Source: Rhipicephalus microplus
Lineage: Eukaryota > Arthropoda > Arachnida > Ixodida > Ixodidae
DNA length: 64,000 nt
Direction of reading: 5' to 3'
Assembly: GCF_043290135.1 (NCBI RefSeq)
Contig: NC_134701.1
Span: 30,965,501 to 31,029,500, forward strand
A program made the position numbers and the translations under genes. Every line of letters starts with the position of its first letter. Positions within the stretch are counted from its first letter, which is position 1. This document shows, in pieces, positions 42,441 through 54,205 of the stretch. The notes below the pieces were generated by a model that made no database searches, had not been told where the DNA came from, and saw nothing but the letters and a program-made list of their open reading frames with translations.

Positions 42441-43120
42441 ATGCTGAATATAGATTCACTCCCCGCAGACCCTTCAGAACAAATTAATGTATTATTCAAG
42501 CTGCTGAAAGATCTGCACACTCGATGCCTTGAAGGTTACAAGGCACAATCTGAGCTGGCTTCTGGTGTCAAAGCTATTAAAAATGGCCAGAAGGTCATCG
42601 AGACAAAATAAATGGTCTTCAACAACGCTTGGACTTGCTCGAAGAAAAATCATGCAAAGTCGATGAATTAACTAAAGATATGGCATCCGCGCTGGCTCAG
42701 GTTGAAGAAACTGCTAGTTCTCTAGGTACGTTCGATTCACGTCCCGCTGAACTTGAAGATCGATCACTCCGTGATAACCTTATATTCCGGAGTATCCCTG
42801 ACATAAAAGAATCGTGGCGAGAAACTGAATCCAAGCTAATCACAGCAATAGGATCAGTTTCCGATTCATTTCCCTATGGTGCAATAAAACGCGCACATCG
42901 TCTCGGTTCCTTCATTCTGAACAAGTGCCGCCCCATCATCGCGAAATTTTTGGACTTCAAAACAAGGGAAAGCGTAGTTGCTCTGCGAAACCAATTCAAA
43001 CAGCAAAATCTTTGAGTTGGCGAAGACTTTTAATTACCTGCCCGCACCACCCGCAAAAACCTCTGAATTCGGTACCGCCAGCCTGGCTCTTCCAACTTCA
43101 AGCTTCGTTACAATAAATTA
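42441..43120 (+). pseudogene. ORF1 of the CR1/L2-group LINE
   Basis: ATG at 42441 opens MLNIDSLPADPSEQINVLF. The frame stops after KVIETK at about 42611, and a one-base shift continues as INGLQQRLDLLEEKSCK into a long coiled coil (42600-42750). Then comes LEDRSLRDNLIFRSIPD, which matches the RRM start of L1-like ORF1 proteins, followed by IKRAHRLGSF, RPIIAKFLDFKTRESV and a stop at 43013-43015. Continuation beyond the stop reads GEDF and TRKNL, so the protein was longer. Such proteins bind and chaperone the LINE RNA. Confidence 0.7.
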
Positions 43121-43285
43121 TTTTTGAACAATAAATGCAACGTGTACGACGCTACTAATGATTCTGTCCATGAACTGATTCAGTATGAAACAGGTGCTGG
43201 ACAAAATCGTGCGAATGTACGGTTTTCGGCACAATAGCAAAACGATGAGGGAAGTGGCTGATCGCCTCATGCAGACACATTTATC

Positions 43286-46054
43286 ATGCCCATTCTTTTT
43301 ACAAATGCAAGAAGTGTTGTAAACAAATACTTTTCGTTGTCATCAGCAATCGACACGTGCAGCGCTCAAATTGTCGCCCTTACCGAATCCTGGCTTCTTG
43401 CACACGTGCTTGATTGTGATATATTTCATGGCGCTTCTAATTTCACTGTCTACAGGTGTGACCGCACTGAGCGCCGAGGAGGGGGTGTTGTTCTCGCCAT
43501 TTCTAAAGATGTTCCGTCGTTTTATATAGACATTAAAACCGAGCTGGAATGCACATAGGCTTGCCTAACATTCAGTCATACAAAAATAATCATTGGTGTA
43601 TGCTATCGCTCACCTTCATCATCTGCCACCTTCATCGACAATTTACATGATGCTATTAACCTCGTTTCATCTCGGTTTTCCTCATCACCCTTGTTTTTAC
43701 TCGGGGACTTTAATTTTCCCAATCTGTTTCGGAACACACAACCTCCTGGTATAACACCCTTTTCAACTCAGGCGAAAGAATTTTGCGAACTTTGTTCTGT
43801 GTTTTCCCTGTCCCAACTCGTTACCCAGCCGACCAGAATCACTTCCACCACTGCGAGCACGCTTGACTTAGTATTAACTAATCGTCCGGATCTAGCTTCC
43901 ACTATAACTTTTCCGCCTAGTATTAGCGATCAGTCTTCAATAAGTTTTGCTATTAACGGTAGCGCTCCTAAAATAACTAAGGGTAAGAAAATTATTCGTG
44001 ATTAAAAGAAAGCTAATTTTGAGGCAATTAACAATTGGGCTCAATTCTCGCAGTTATTTGATTAACTTTGATACGTGTTTTGTCGAGATTAACTGGTGTA
44101 TTTTTGCAGATTAGGTCATCTGTTCACTGAAAAATACATTCCTAATCGTACCATCACTTCCAACACACATGCCCCTTGGTATAACTCATACATCAAGCGC
44201 CTATCTACTAAAAAGAAACGGTTCTATTGTTCAGCTAAATCATCTTCTAACCAAGCACGTTGGGAATCTTATAAAACTGTTAATCGTACGTATATATCTG
44301 CCCTAAAGGAAGCTAAAGATTACTACCTAACCCATACTCTACCAGACATGGTCAAAACAGACATTCGCAAGTTCTGGCGCGTCATTAACACCCCTTGCAA
44401 TAGCACTATCATTCTAAAAGACACAGAAGGCAAGATAATCCCAAGTAACGCTTGCGCAATCACTCTTAACGACCCATTTTGCAATAATTTCTCGGTTCCA
44501 AGCAACATTCACCTACCGGACACCAGCGCATGCAACTATCTTATCATAGATCATGTAAAAGTACATTCATCCGGCATTGCTAAACTTATTGATAAATTAC
44601 CATTTAACTCAGCTTCAGGCTTTGACGGCATCAACAGCGAATTTTGAAAAAGCACTAGCGTCTTCAGCTCCATCATAGTAATTAAAAATCTTTCAACAAT
44701 TCATAGACTCATCTCTTTTCTTTCGCAATGGAAAATAGGGAAGGTGGTTCTTCTGCACAAGTCCGGCAGCAAAAGCTCACCCTTGAATTTCCGCCCAACC
44801 TCACTGACCAGCACCTGTTGCAATCTTCTTGAACACGTAATTTTCACCAACCTGGTTAACTTCCTCAACGCCAACTCATTTTTCACCACAGCTCAACATG
44901 GTTTCCGTAAAACTTACTCATGCGAAACGCAACTAATATCATTTACTCATGGACTAAACTGTATTTTAGATCGCGCCTCATCTGCTGACTGTGTGTTTTT
45001 AAATTTTAGTAAAGCATTTGACAAAGTTTTGCATCAACTACTTCTTTTCAAACTAAGTATTTTGAACCTCGAAAATAACATACTGAAATAGATTGAATAT
45101 TTTCTTTGTAACTGCCATCAGTTTGTTACTGCTAATAATCATGACTCACCTGTAATTGAAGTTCGTTCCGGCGTGCTTCAAGGATCAGTACTAGGACCAC
45201 TTCTATTTCTAATCTATATTAACGACTTGCCATCTACATTGACATCTCATGTTCATTTATTTACTGACGATTGCGTAATTTACCGTGAAATAATCAGTAC
45301 TGGCAATTCTAATGCTCTTCAATTAGATCTAGACCTTATAAGTGATTGATGTAGTACCTGGCGAATGCAATTAAATATTAACAAATGTAAAATTTTACGT
45401 GTTCATAGAAACTTTACCACCCTTCCATTCTACCATATGAATAATATCCCCTTAGACCCTGTTAATTCATATAAATACTTAGGCGTTCATATAACTTCAA
45501 ACCTAACCTGGTCTCTTCATATTGAATACATAACCAGTAGAGCTAACAGCACGCTTGGCTACTTACGTCACAAATTTTCTAACGCCCCGTCATCTTTGAA
45601 ATTACTACTTTATCAGTCATTATTGCGCCCGAAGCTAGAGTACGCTGCAGCAGTGTGGGAACCACACAACGAAAACCTCATCTCCTCTCTAGAACTCCTT
45701 CAAAACAATTCTTTCGTTTCATTTTTTTTCAATCATAACCGCACTTCCAGCATATCTTCAATGAAAGCTAACCTACGTCTTCCATCACTAGCATCACGGA
45801 GAAAAATAGCTCGCTAAACACTGTTTCATAAGATGTACCATCACCATTTCTTTATAATAACTTCATTTTACAGCCACATTACTTATCGCACCGTGTAGAC
45901 CATCGATTCAAAGTCGGAATTAAAGCAGGAAACACCAACACCTTTAATCATTCATTCTTCCCTAGAACATCTCAACAATGGAACCACCTTCCTAATGACA
46001 TAGTCACCATCATTGATAATAAACTTTTTCGAAAGGCTATAGCTAACATTGTTT
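43286..46054 (+). pseudogene. ORF2 (endonuclease-reverse transcriptase) of the CR1/L2-group LINE
   Basis: Endonuclease blocks: LFTNARSVVNKYFSL, IVALTESWL, YRCDRTERRGGGVVLAI, IGVCYRSPSS, LLGDFNFPNL, SDQSSI (SDH-type motif with glutamine in place of histidine). RT blocks: FNSASGFDGINSEF, VVLLHKSGSK, NFRPTSLTSTCC, FLNFSKAFDKVLH (motif A), GVLQGSVLGPLLFLIYINDL (motif B), HLFTDDCVIY (motif C, YADD replaced by FTDD), and C-terminal FFPRTSQQWNHLPNDIV before TAA near 46052. Stops interrupt at 43556-43558, 44003-44005, 44645-44647, 45089-45091, about 45346 and 45815-45817. Confidence 0.8.
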
Positions 46055-46315
46055 AACTTGAAATTCATGGCACCTTATTATTGTCGTAAAGTTGTATGAA
46101 CAAGAATAATGTCATGTTACTTTGTTTGCTTTGAATATTTTTGCAAAGCATTTCCTTGCTACATTGTATGTACTGATATTTCTAGTCGTTTGTTTTATTG
46201 CACTGTTGTATTACGTTCTTGTTCTGTTATTTACTACCCAAATTTGTTTAATGTTCCGTTCACCACTCCCCTTTGTAATGCCCTTGGGCCTTGAGGGTAC
46301 AATAAATAAATAAAA

Positions 46316-47044
46316 TAATGAACTAGCCCAAACTGCCACACTTCTAAGTTGCAAAAATAGCGTAGCGCGGTTAGCACTGCATAGATGAAAAAGCCAACAT
46401 GACTCCAGTTTCATTTGTCATTGTTCTAAAATTATTTCCCAGAAGTGTTACAGACGTAAGTAATTGAAAATATACACAGATACGAGTAAAGTTGTGGCCC
46501 TGAAAGAAATCCTCAAAACACTTTTTTAGAAGTTATCTTGTGTGCTGCTAGTATTTATTCAATAACCGAAGATTGGACAGTGGTTCGTTTATGCTGAAGG
46601 CATATTTGGAAAAAACGAGCCGAGCCCAAACTTTTCGAGCTTGGGCCGGGTACGGGCCGTATTTAAAAACTCCAGGCCCGTACCCGGGCCGTGTACGGGC
46701 CGTATTTAAAACCCCGGGCCGGGCTCGGGCTGGCCTGCGCATAAATTTTTCGCGCCAGGCTGGGCCCGAGCCGGAAAAACTGGCCCGTGGAGTGCTCTAG
46801 TGCCGAAGTTTGAATATGTAGTTGCAAGAATAAGTCTGTCAAGGTGCAACAGCTCCCTTGATTTCACAGAAGCACAAATGTCGGCATGTTAGCTTGATTT
46901 AAGTACTCTGCTGTGGACGTGACACTGAAAAATAATTGCAGGTTTATTTACATAATCTCAGAAAACCAAAATGAAAAATTTAGCTGAAGTTACCATTTAC
47001 TTTTCTCCTCTTCAACTAGCTTTTACACTAGCTAAGAAGGGAAG
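46316..47044. repeat. Intergenic with a GC-rich short repeat at 46610-46795
   Basis: Words GGGCCGTATTTAAAA, GGGCCGGG and GGCTCGGGC recur several times within ~190 bp. The flanks are AT-rich and unrecognised. Confidence 0.5.
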
Positions 47045-47919
47045 ATGTTTCAGGTACGGAATGGGTCTTCTCGATGACTCGAGTGCACGGTAGTAGCGCG
47101 AAGGAAGAGCCGTAGTCCGGTGAAAAGACGCTTTATTGCAGCCTCAAACGTCTGCCCGAGTCCAAGCCGGAACCTCCGCCTTTTCTTTTCCACAATCAAA
47201 CATCCTGTTTTCAACCCTCGGTTGAACAAAGGGTCTTGACACAAGCCAATCACGCGTGTGGGCTCGCATCACCACAACCAACCGCAGAAACTCTTTCATA
47301 ACACACACTGCATTGGTAATAACCACGTTACCAAATACAACACGCAAAGGGATAGTTTCTCCGCGTGTCACACTCTCTCCCAGGCTGTGTATCGGCCGAC
47401 CTCCGTCGATAACAGTTCTCACACTCGAACTCCATCAGCTTTCTCATTACACGTTACTTCATAGAAGCCTCCTTAAGCGCGTGGAGTACACTGTGAGGCC
47501 CTGTGCGCTGACCAGGTGTGCACGCGACAGCGAGGCACCCCGCCATCCTAACGACAGTCGGTTATGACGTATAGCGGGGGATAATAAGCTCGTCTGCGTG
47601 CCGCCGTGATGTCTCGGACAGCCCAGTGGTCGCGTCCCCGCGTCATTCTCAATGGACGGTGGCGCTTGGCCTGCTTCTTGCAAGACGCTCTTTCAAGTAC
47701 TCTTTCCCCTTTCTAGTCCCAGACGGGGGCGACCTTGACTGCTCCACTCGTGAACCGTGTGAACGAAGGAGTCTCCTTTCTTTCCCGTGCTGGCGTCTTC
47801 CGCGTTCGCCTTCGCGGAACCAATCAGCTTCGTTAGTTGACAGGACGGGAGCTGGCTCCACACTCTGCATCGGCCACATTAATAGCGCTACGCACAACAC
47901 ACCGGTAATTGTTGCCTCA
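47045..47919 (-). mobile_element. Candidate solo LTR
   Basis: On the minus strand the segment starts TGAGGCAACAATTACC and ends GTACCTGAAACA, giving TG...CA ends. An AATAAAG signal lies about 105 bp before the 3' end (47135-47141 region), followed by TCTTTTCACCGGACTACG, as in an R-U5 boundary. No matching target duplication (left gggaaga, right tactaac) and no adjacent coding part. Size (875 bp) fits a Gypsy- or BEL-type LTR. It could instead be an unrelated GC-richer unique segment. Confidence 0.35.
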
Positions 47920-48248
47920 TACTAACTTTACAGAAATGTTATCCTTTGAACACGAGCAATAAGTGTGTAGCTGATGACGTTTGCTGTTGCATCACTAATA
48001 ATCATAATAACAACAATAATAAAATATCATTATTAGTAATAATAAAAGATACGGGTAGCCCGGAAAGCTTATGATGATAGCAGTTCTAGCCTACACAATG
48101 CAGGTGGCCTTTAAGCCGAGCAGAAATCGTGGCGTAGACAGACATGAGTGAAGTTGTGGTTCAAAAGTCAGATATGCTGTGTGATATGTAGAAGCAACAG
48201 ACATCAATAGAGTGGATGTACCAACATGGAAGCTAAAATTCATCCATT
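47920..48248. other. Short intergenic stretch with an ATA/AAT-rich run
   Basis: 48000-48050 is a low-complexity AATAATAAT run. No gene. Confidence 0.4.
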
Positions 48249-48491
48249 GTGAAGGACAAGTTGCCAAGCAGAAATTTTCTTAGTCTTGTTTATGCACTAG
48301 GCTGCCACAATCATGACGGCCAGTGCATTGGTGAAACTGGCGATTTCAAGAAAAAAAAAGGTAAACAACACACGCATGACCCCACGAAACGGCGTGTGGC
48401 ACCTACTGCCCTCTCTGAACACGTGGAATCTACAGACCACCAAACAGACTTGTTAAAACTTGTGTGTTCTGGACAAAGAAAAAACGTGTAA
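48249..48491 (+). pseudogene. Isolated GIY-YIG fragment, probably from a PLE
   Basis: Open for 80 codons. LVYALGCHNHDGQCIGETGD fits the GIY-YIG pattern of PLE C-termini (VY...C..C...YIGETG), followed by ALSEHVESTDHQTDL, the conserved AL-x-EH...T-x-H block. The usual YIG tyrosine is cysteine. No reverse transcriptase is upstream. It differs from the type in PLE-2, so it belongs to a different PLE family. Confidence 0.6.
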
Positions 48492-49911
48492 CTTCTCGCG
48501 AGGGGGGGAGGGGGGACTCGAGTAAATACGTCACGGAATGGGTGGGGTATCGCGTGATTGTTGCGTAGTTAGGTAAGGTTTGGGAATGCTTAATTGTCAT
48601 TTCGTCTTCATTATCTATATTGAATCAAAGAAAAGCGTTGTCTTCAACGAGTGCTGGAACACTGTTGGGTGGTATCCCACTACTGCTTGAAGGTACTGTT
48701 GCTCCCATCGCATCTACTAGGGTCAAGCAAAGCGTCAAGTCAAGTGAAAGCCTAGTAAAGACGGCCTTTACTAAATTCTGAACGCCCGATCCAGTGCCTA
48801 CATATACGGAGTGGTCAGTGAATGGTTGTTCCTGAAGGTGGGACAACCACTCAGTAATTGTTGGGGGAGAAGGTCATTTTGTTGCGTGTGTAAGAAAAGC
48901 AGTCTGGGCTTGAGAGTTTTTTTTTTCCTTTTGGCTGGAAAACAACCTTGCAGGCTAGCTGCCTTGCAGATTTCTGCAAATGGTCAATTTATGAGGAGTG
49001 TGCGGACACTGCCCCACCTAGTAAGCAAGCGAGATGCATTCATTAGGGGGGGGGGCGACTCCATAACTTCTCGCCCCTATACTACGGTACACTATGCTAT
49101 GCTTTATGCTCTCAACTCCTCCTAAGATCGGCCTCACCCTTGCTTCTCCTTCCCACCCTTACTCTATGCGAAGCTATGCTGAGAGCTGCTTATCACATCT
49201 CCACTTTGCAGAACTTTCCGCTGACAGAGCTCCGCTCAGCTGTAACGAAATTTGCGAGGCCTCCGTGGAACACACAGCGGACTATCACAGTGAAGCGTGG
49301 CTTTTTTAAAGGTTATTTTTGAGTCTTTTGGGCCTACTAATACAAGTACACATGAAAGGTACCAACTAGGCCATTTTTCGTTTTTTGTTTGGTTAGAGAA
49401 CCGTGGATGAGTTAGAGCCCTGCCCTCACTAGTTACTCATTTCTTTTTTGATAATGCTAGAAAACCAAAGTAGCACAGTCTGTTTAGATTAGATTACCTG
49501 GCAGGTAAATGCTCACAAAAATAGAGCAAAGGAATAAGAAGTATTTATGATTGAGTAAAACAGACTGAATGCTGTTATGCAGAGTCTTAGGAACTTGCTT
49601 AAACTGGTGAAGCTGACATTTGGCTTTCATGTCTGTTGTTGGTGCATGCGAACCAAAATGTTTTAGGTCCTTTCTGCAACAGCCGAACAAACTTGTATCA
49701 GTGCATGCTCATGGCCCTGTTTACATGACAGTGTGTTCCCTTTTGCACCTTGCAGATGTTGGACAGCTGATGGTTCAAATGCCAATATCTGCCTTTTACA
49801 TTTCGCAACCCATTCTTGAACATTCAATTTCCATCCAGAAGTGGCACGTACTTTACTCATCTGACCATGTTCCTGAAATGCCAATAAAATTACAATGCGA
49901 TATTTGTAAGA
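48492..49911. other. 1.4 kb without a recognised gene
   Basis: G-runs at 48503-48515 and 49047-49054; otherwise no assignment. Confidence 0.4.
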
Positions 49912-51112
49912 TGTTTCAGCGCGCGAACAAAGGAAAAAACACACGGTAGACAGAAAGAGCGCTGACTTCCAACTAACTTTATTTATTTCACAGAGTGGCA
50001 AGAATTTATACGTCTAAAAAGGAAGATTACAGAGCATGAAGGTAAAAAACAAGGCTAATCTACACACCAGCAACAGCACGTGTGACGGGTCCTCTATTGC
50101 CTCAAAGCCCAGCCAGGTAATCACGTTCAGCCTGTGATAAAGCAACCATTTTAGTGCTTATGCATTTATCTCCTAGCACGTGTATTTTTTCTGCTTTGAT
50201 AATTTCTCGGGTAAGCTGGTTCCTGTGCCTTGCCAATATAGAGCACTGATCAAAGAGGGGGGTGCACCCACAATCTCGGCAATGAATGCCAAGCTGCCCT
50301 TGTACCACATTGTGCACATTGTTTCGGTGTTCTCGGAGGCGGTCGTTTATGCACCTGCCGGTTTAGCCGACATAGACGCACCCACACGTCAGTGAAATCA
50401 AGTATACGACTCCCACCACGCATGGGACGTAGCATGTCCTGTGCGCGACAGAGCACGCGGCAGAAGTTGCGCGAGGTGTATTGACCGGTTTGCAAAGCTT
50501 CTGCAATTTTTTCGGTGCTGAAAAAACAAGAACGTTGGCGTCTCGAGCAATCTTTTTTAGCCTGTGTGAGACGTCGTGCACGTAAGGTAGTACGACAGGC
50601 CTGCTCTTTCTGACACTGTTGCGCTTATTCGGTTTGTCGCCTCGCTTCACGACTGTGACCAGCTTTTCCGCCACCAAAACAGGAACGTGCGCGGGGTAAC
50701 CAGCTTTGGTGAGACGCTCCACTTGTAGAGCAAAGCTGCGGTGTACCATGTCGGGGCAGGACTTCTTTAAGGCGTTGGCAAGGTAGAGGTTAGCAATGCC
50801 CCGCTTGACGAATTTAGAGTGAGCTGAGCTGAAAGGCAGAAGTGGCTTGGCGCTTCTTGGTTCATACATCCAGCAAACATGTCGGGGTTCTAGCGAAAGC
50901 TTAAAATCTAGAAATTTCAGGTTGTTATTATCAGTGGGTGATTCATACGTTAGAACTAATGGTTTCAGGCACTCCGGTTTCAGGCAAGCTTCCACACTGA
51001 TTAGACTGGCGAGAAGAGAAGGGCTTGTAGAAGAGGAGATATAGATGCCCGATGTACGAGAAATGTAACTCACAAGAGTGGAAGCTTGGGCTAGTTGGTG
51101 CGTAGTCGTATT
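49912..51112 (-). mobile_element. PLE-2: Penelope-like element, 5'-truncated
   Basis: The 3' end at 49912-49960 starts on plus with TGTTTCAGCGCGCGAACAAA, a block repeated at 51119 where a second partial copy begins. Its other end, near 51070-51100, carries AGCTTGGGCTAGTTGGT, the PLE-end block also seen at hairpins H1 and H2. The coding region is 50102-51073. Confidence 0.8.
50102..51073 (-). pseudogene. PLE-2 C-terminal reverse transcriptase and GIY-YIG domain
   Basis: Minus strand: NNNLKFLDFKLSLEPRHVCW, MYEPRSAKPLLPFSSAHSKF, VKRGIANLYLANALKKSCPD, VVLPYVHDVSHRLKKIARDA, VLVFSAPKKLQKLCKPVN, then the GIY-YIG domain GVVYLISLTCGCVYVG, a stop in place of the next residue (near 50363), TGRCINDRLREHRNN and IHCRDCGC, a terminal helix, and a stop after LAGL near 50102. 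The YVG and R-x3-H residues of the nuclease are present. The reverse-transcriptase fingers and palm are missing, so the copy is truncated. Confidence 0.8.
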
Positions 51113-51437
51113 TTCAAGGTGTTTCAGCGCGCGAACAAAGGAAAAAAAGGACAGGGTAGACAGAAAAAGTACTGACTTCCAACAAACATTATTTCACAGA
51201 GTGGCAAGAATTTATACGTCTAAAAAGGAAGATTACAGAGCATGAAGGTAAAAAACAAGCCTAATCTACGCACCAGTAACAGCATGTGTGACGGGTCCTC
51301 TATCGCCTCAAAGCCTAGCCAAGTAATCACGTTCAGCCTGTGATAAAGCAACTGATGAAGTGCTTACGCATTTATCTCCTAGCACGTGTATTATTTCTGC
51401 TTCGATAATTTCTCGGGTAAGCTGGTGCCTGTGCCTG
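51113..51437 (-). mobile_element. Partial tandem PLE copy next to PLE-2
   Basis: 51119-51437 repeats 49914-50230 (both start TGTTTCAGCGCGCGAACA and continue CACAGAGTGGCAAGAATTTA, AGCATGAAGGTAAAAAACAA). It breaks off inside the coding end and joins the W repeat. The copies are in the same orientation, giving the head-to-tail partial tandem layout known for PLEs. Confidence 0.8.
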
Positions 51438-51439
51438 CT

Positions 51440-52343
51440 TGCCGCGCACGCGTGCGTGGCAGCTTGCCGCGCACGCTATTTCCATGCGTCCATCCATGCA
51501 TCCATTCCACGCGTCCATCCATGCATCTGTCTATGTGTCCGTTCGTCCATCTATTCAACACTCCAAGTACCACCATCTCGCATCTTTTTATCATATATTC
51601 CCCATACAGAAGCACCGCCATTCAGTGGACATTCCAAGGACTAAACGAGAGGTGGCACACGTACACTTTCTTACGGCTGGCGCTTCGGGTCTACTTCCCA
51701 CCTTCAACCACCTTCAGTTCATGGTATATACTAGTTCACTGTATTCATGGCACTGCGGCCCAATGCTCGCTAAACCTTTCTGAAACCAAAAAAGTTACGC
51801 CCAGCGAGTATGACGTTGCAACCTTTTCCTGTCAGATAGGGCTCAATGTACATGCCAGTGGCTGCTAATGTGAAATGAGAGACAGGAGGATTCAGCTTTT
51901 AATTTCTTACGGCTTGCGCTTCGTATCTGCTTCCCCCCTTTAACCCCCTCGAACTCATTCATGGTATATACTAGTTCATTGTATTCATGGCCCTGCGGCT
52001 CAACGCTCGCTAAACCTTTCCAAAACTAAGGAGGTTACACCCAGCGAGTATAATTTAGCAACCCTATTTTGTCCGATAATGCTTAATGTACATGCCAATG
52101 GCTGCTAATGGGGATCGCAGCGTGCGAGTTGACTAAAAGCCGAATGCTCCTGTCTCTCATTCCCCATTAGCTGCCATTGGCATGTACATTGAGCACAATC
52201 TTTTATTGTTAAACAACGCACAGAAGAAATCTCTCACCGGCACCACCTTGGAGGTCAAATGTTATACCTATTTAGGGTATGTGCCACTGGTGGTTACGTA
52301 CTACAAAGGACGCACAAGCCACGCCATAAGGAGCTTCGCCCCT
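51440..52343 (+). repeat. W repeat copy 3
   Basis: Minisatellite CATCCATGCATC (51480-51550), CTCGCATCTTTTTATCATAT, two tandem copies of the CTTACGG...GCTGCTAATG block (about 51670-51870 and 51905-52115), CACAGAAGAAATCTCTCACC and the right end GAGCTTCGCCCCT at 52331-52343. The left end is missing: it abuts the partial PLE copy. Confidence 0.7.
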
Positions 52344-54205
52344 AAAAATAGATCAGGCTTCGTTCGGCCACACCGGGTTGCGCGAGCGAAAGCTAACCGG
52401 TTAATTTGAGTATGCTTGTTAATGCACTAAGTCGAAGCGTAGTTCACCAATCAAATCATATGACTAGTCCAACGTGTCGTCCTGCATGCATTCACTATCT
52501 GCGTTTCATCGGTTTCCGAAGCCGTCACCGCAATCATCGCGGGAAACGCAAGCCCGTAAACCACCAACAGAGGCTCGCGTTCGTGCCTTCCTTTGATGTT
52601 CGCGTTCCTGCACTTTAACCTCGGTCACTAAGGAAGGGCGTTTGGAGAGGTAGACAGATGAGCCGACGAACGCGTTCCTTGTGGACTCTTGGAGTCTTGC
52701 GCAGTTGCAACAGAACTTAAATTTTGTACGGCTCGCCATAGAGTACTCGTTCTTCCCTTCAATGACACGTGGAACCACACCGAGACTCGCTCAACAACGG
52801 CAAAATGATTTTGCTTTAATAATATAGAATGCAACAGATTTACTGTTCGTGCCCGTCCGTCTTTCTGTATGTCTGTCGGTCCTGAACGGTGCCGTATATG
52901 CACTAAGCAAGTTGGTTGTTGCCCCCTAACTCAAATATGCCCTATTGGAGATTGGTGCTGCATCGTTATTTTCGTCGTCCTTTTGTTTCATAACCAGCAA
53001 CAAAGATGATTTGATATCGTGAACTCAGTTTTTATTTAATGCTTGTAAAGAAAATATGTATGGACTCCGCATAAATGGTCGGTGCCGTGTATGAATTTTT
53101 GCCTTATTGCTTTATTGTAGGCCCACTACGAGGACACAAGCTTCCAGCGAAGGCAGTAGAATGGTTTGAATAAATTAAGGCCAGATGCTGTTTGGATGCT
53201 CTTTGCAATAAAATCTGGCCTAGAAAAACTTGGTTTGTCCTTTGTTGCTCCTCTCTCCTTTTTTTCTAGCATAATATGCAGTCATGCGGGGGAAGGGGAG
53301 GGTCGGTCTAATATGATTGAATGCCCTACTTTTTTCTGGCAATGCGTACAGCTTGTAAGGTTTTTTAGCAGTACATTGTACAGATTCGTTCACAGGGTCT
53401 AAACTTGCGGCAGGAAATTATATTACAGACAAAAGTAATGTTTTGGGTATGTGGAAAAGGCTAGTGGAGTATGTGGAAAAGGCTAGTGGAGTTATGCGGT
53501 TTACAGAGAACATCGAGAGCTACCCGGTTGTTTGATCCGCCTTCTTTGTCGCTATGGGTACCGTGATATAAACCAGCATGGTATCTAGCCCTGCACTTGA
53601 AGGCCTTTGAAGTGTTTACACAGGTAAGGTGATTTCGCTTCGAAAATGGCCTGCAGACATTGAAGTCTCTTCACAGTGACATCGAGGTTCTCCCCCTCAC
53701 GAGTATAGGCTTTCTAAAGATCCTCACTCCGCCAATACGGTAGGTCTACCAGGTGGGAGAAACGAACTGTTTTAACGGTATTTTATACAAACACGATTAA
53801 CTAACACGTTTTTCCAGTTCTACAAAACGGTGACTAACTTCAGGAAACAACCCTTCAGCTTTAAGCACTTGCTTTATAAAAAAAAATTCACCCCCCTATC
53901 GCTGAACCCCACGCTGCCTTCCATACAAATGAGTGCCCCGAGAACCAATATGGCAGCCCGTAAGGTGTGGCGGCCGGTACAGCCAGTTGTAATCAACTAT
54001 GGTCGAAGTTGTCACCACCCTAAAAGACGGAGACGCGCGCACATGAAGGCTTCCTACGTGTACAGTGTGCTAGAACTCCTTCTAGTACACTGTACTACGT
54101 GGGTAGCAGAGAAGGCGACCAGCGGGAAGGAACAGGCGAGAAGCGAAGTCAGGGAGCCGCAGCATAGTATATAGGTGTTCTGTGGCCGCAGTGTCTAGAC
54201 AGAGC
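52344..54205. other. Intergenic with a 22-bp tandem duplication and motif palindrome
   Basis: A perfect 22-bp tandem duplication is at 53447-53490 (unit starts GTATGTGGAAAAGG). At 54061-54094 TACAGTGTGCTAGAA and its near inverse TTCTAGTACACTGTA form a palindrome. No coding block recognised. Confidence 0.5.

Larger units (their letters stand above)
42441..46315 (+). mobile_element. Near-full-length CR1/L2-group LINE
   Basis: Two ORFs in order on the plus strand, a short 3' untranslated region, and an AATAAATAAAATAAT tail at 46300-46315. ORF1 is coiled-coil plus RNA-binding type; ORF2 is endonuclease plus reverse transcriptase. The 3.9 kb length fits a complete element. No target duplication was identified. 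Several stops and frame changes in both ORFs mean it is inactive. Confidence 0.8.

Noticed and set aside
47045..47919. A complete LTR retrotransposon
   Set aside because: Only one LTR-like unit; no second LTR, coding part or target duplication.
53166..53402. Small plus-strand frame
   Set aside because: No motif, no conservation cue and no regulatory context; probably chance.
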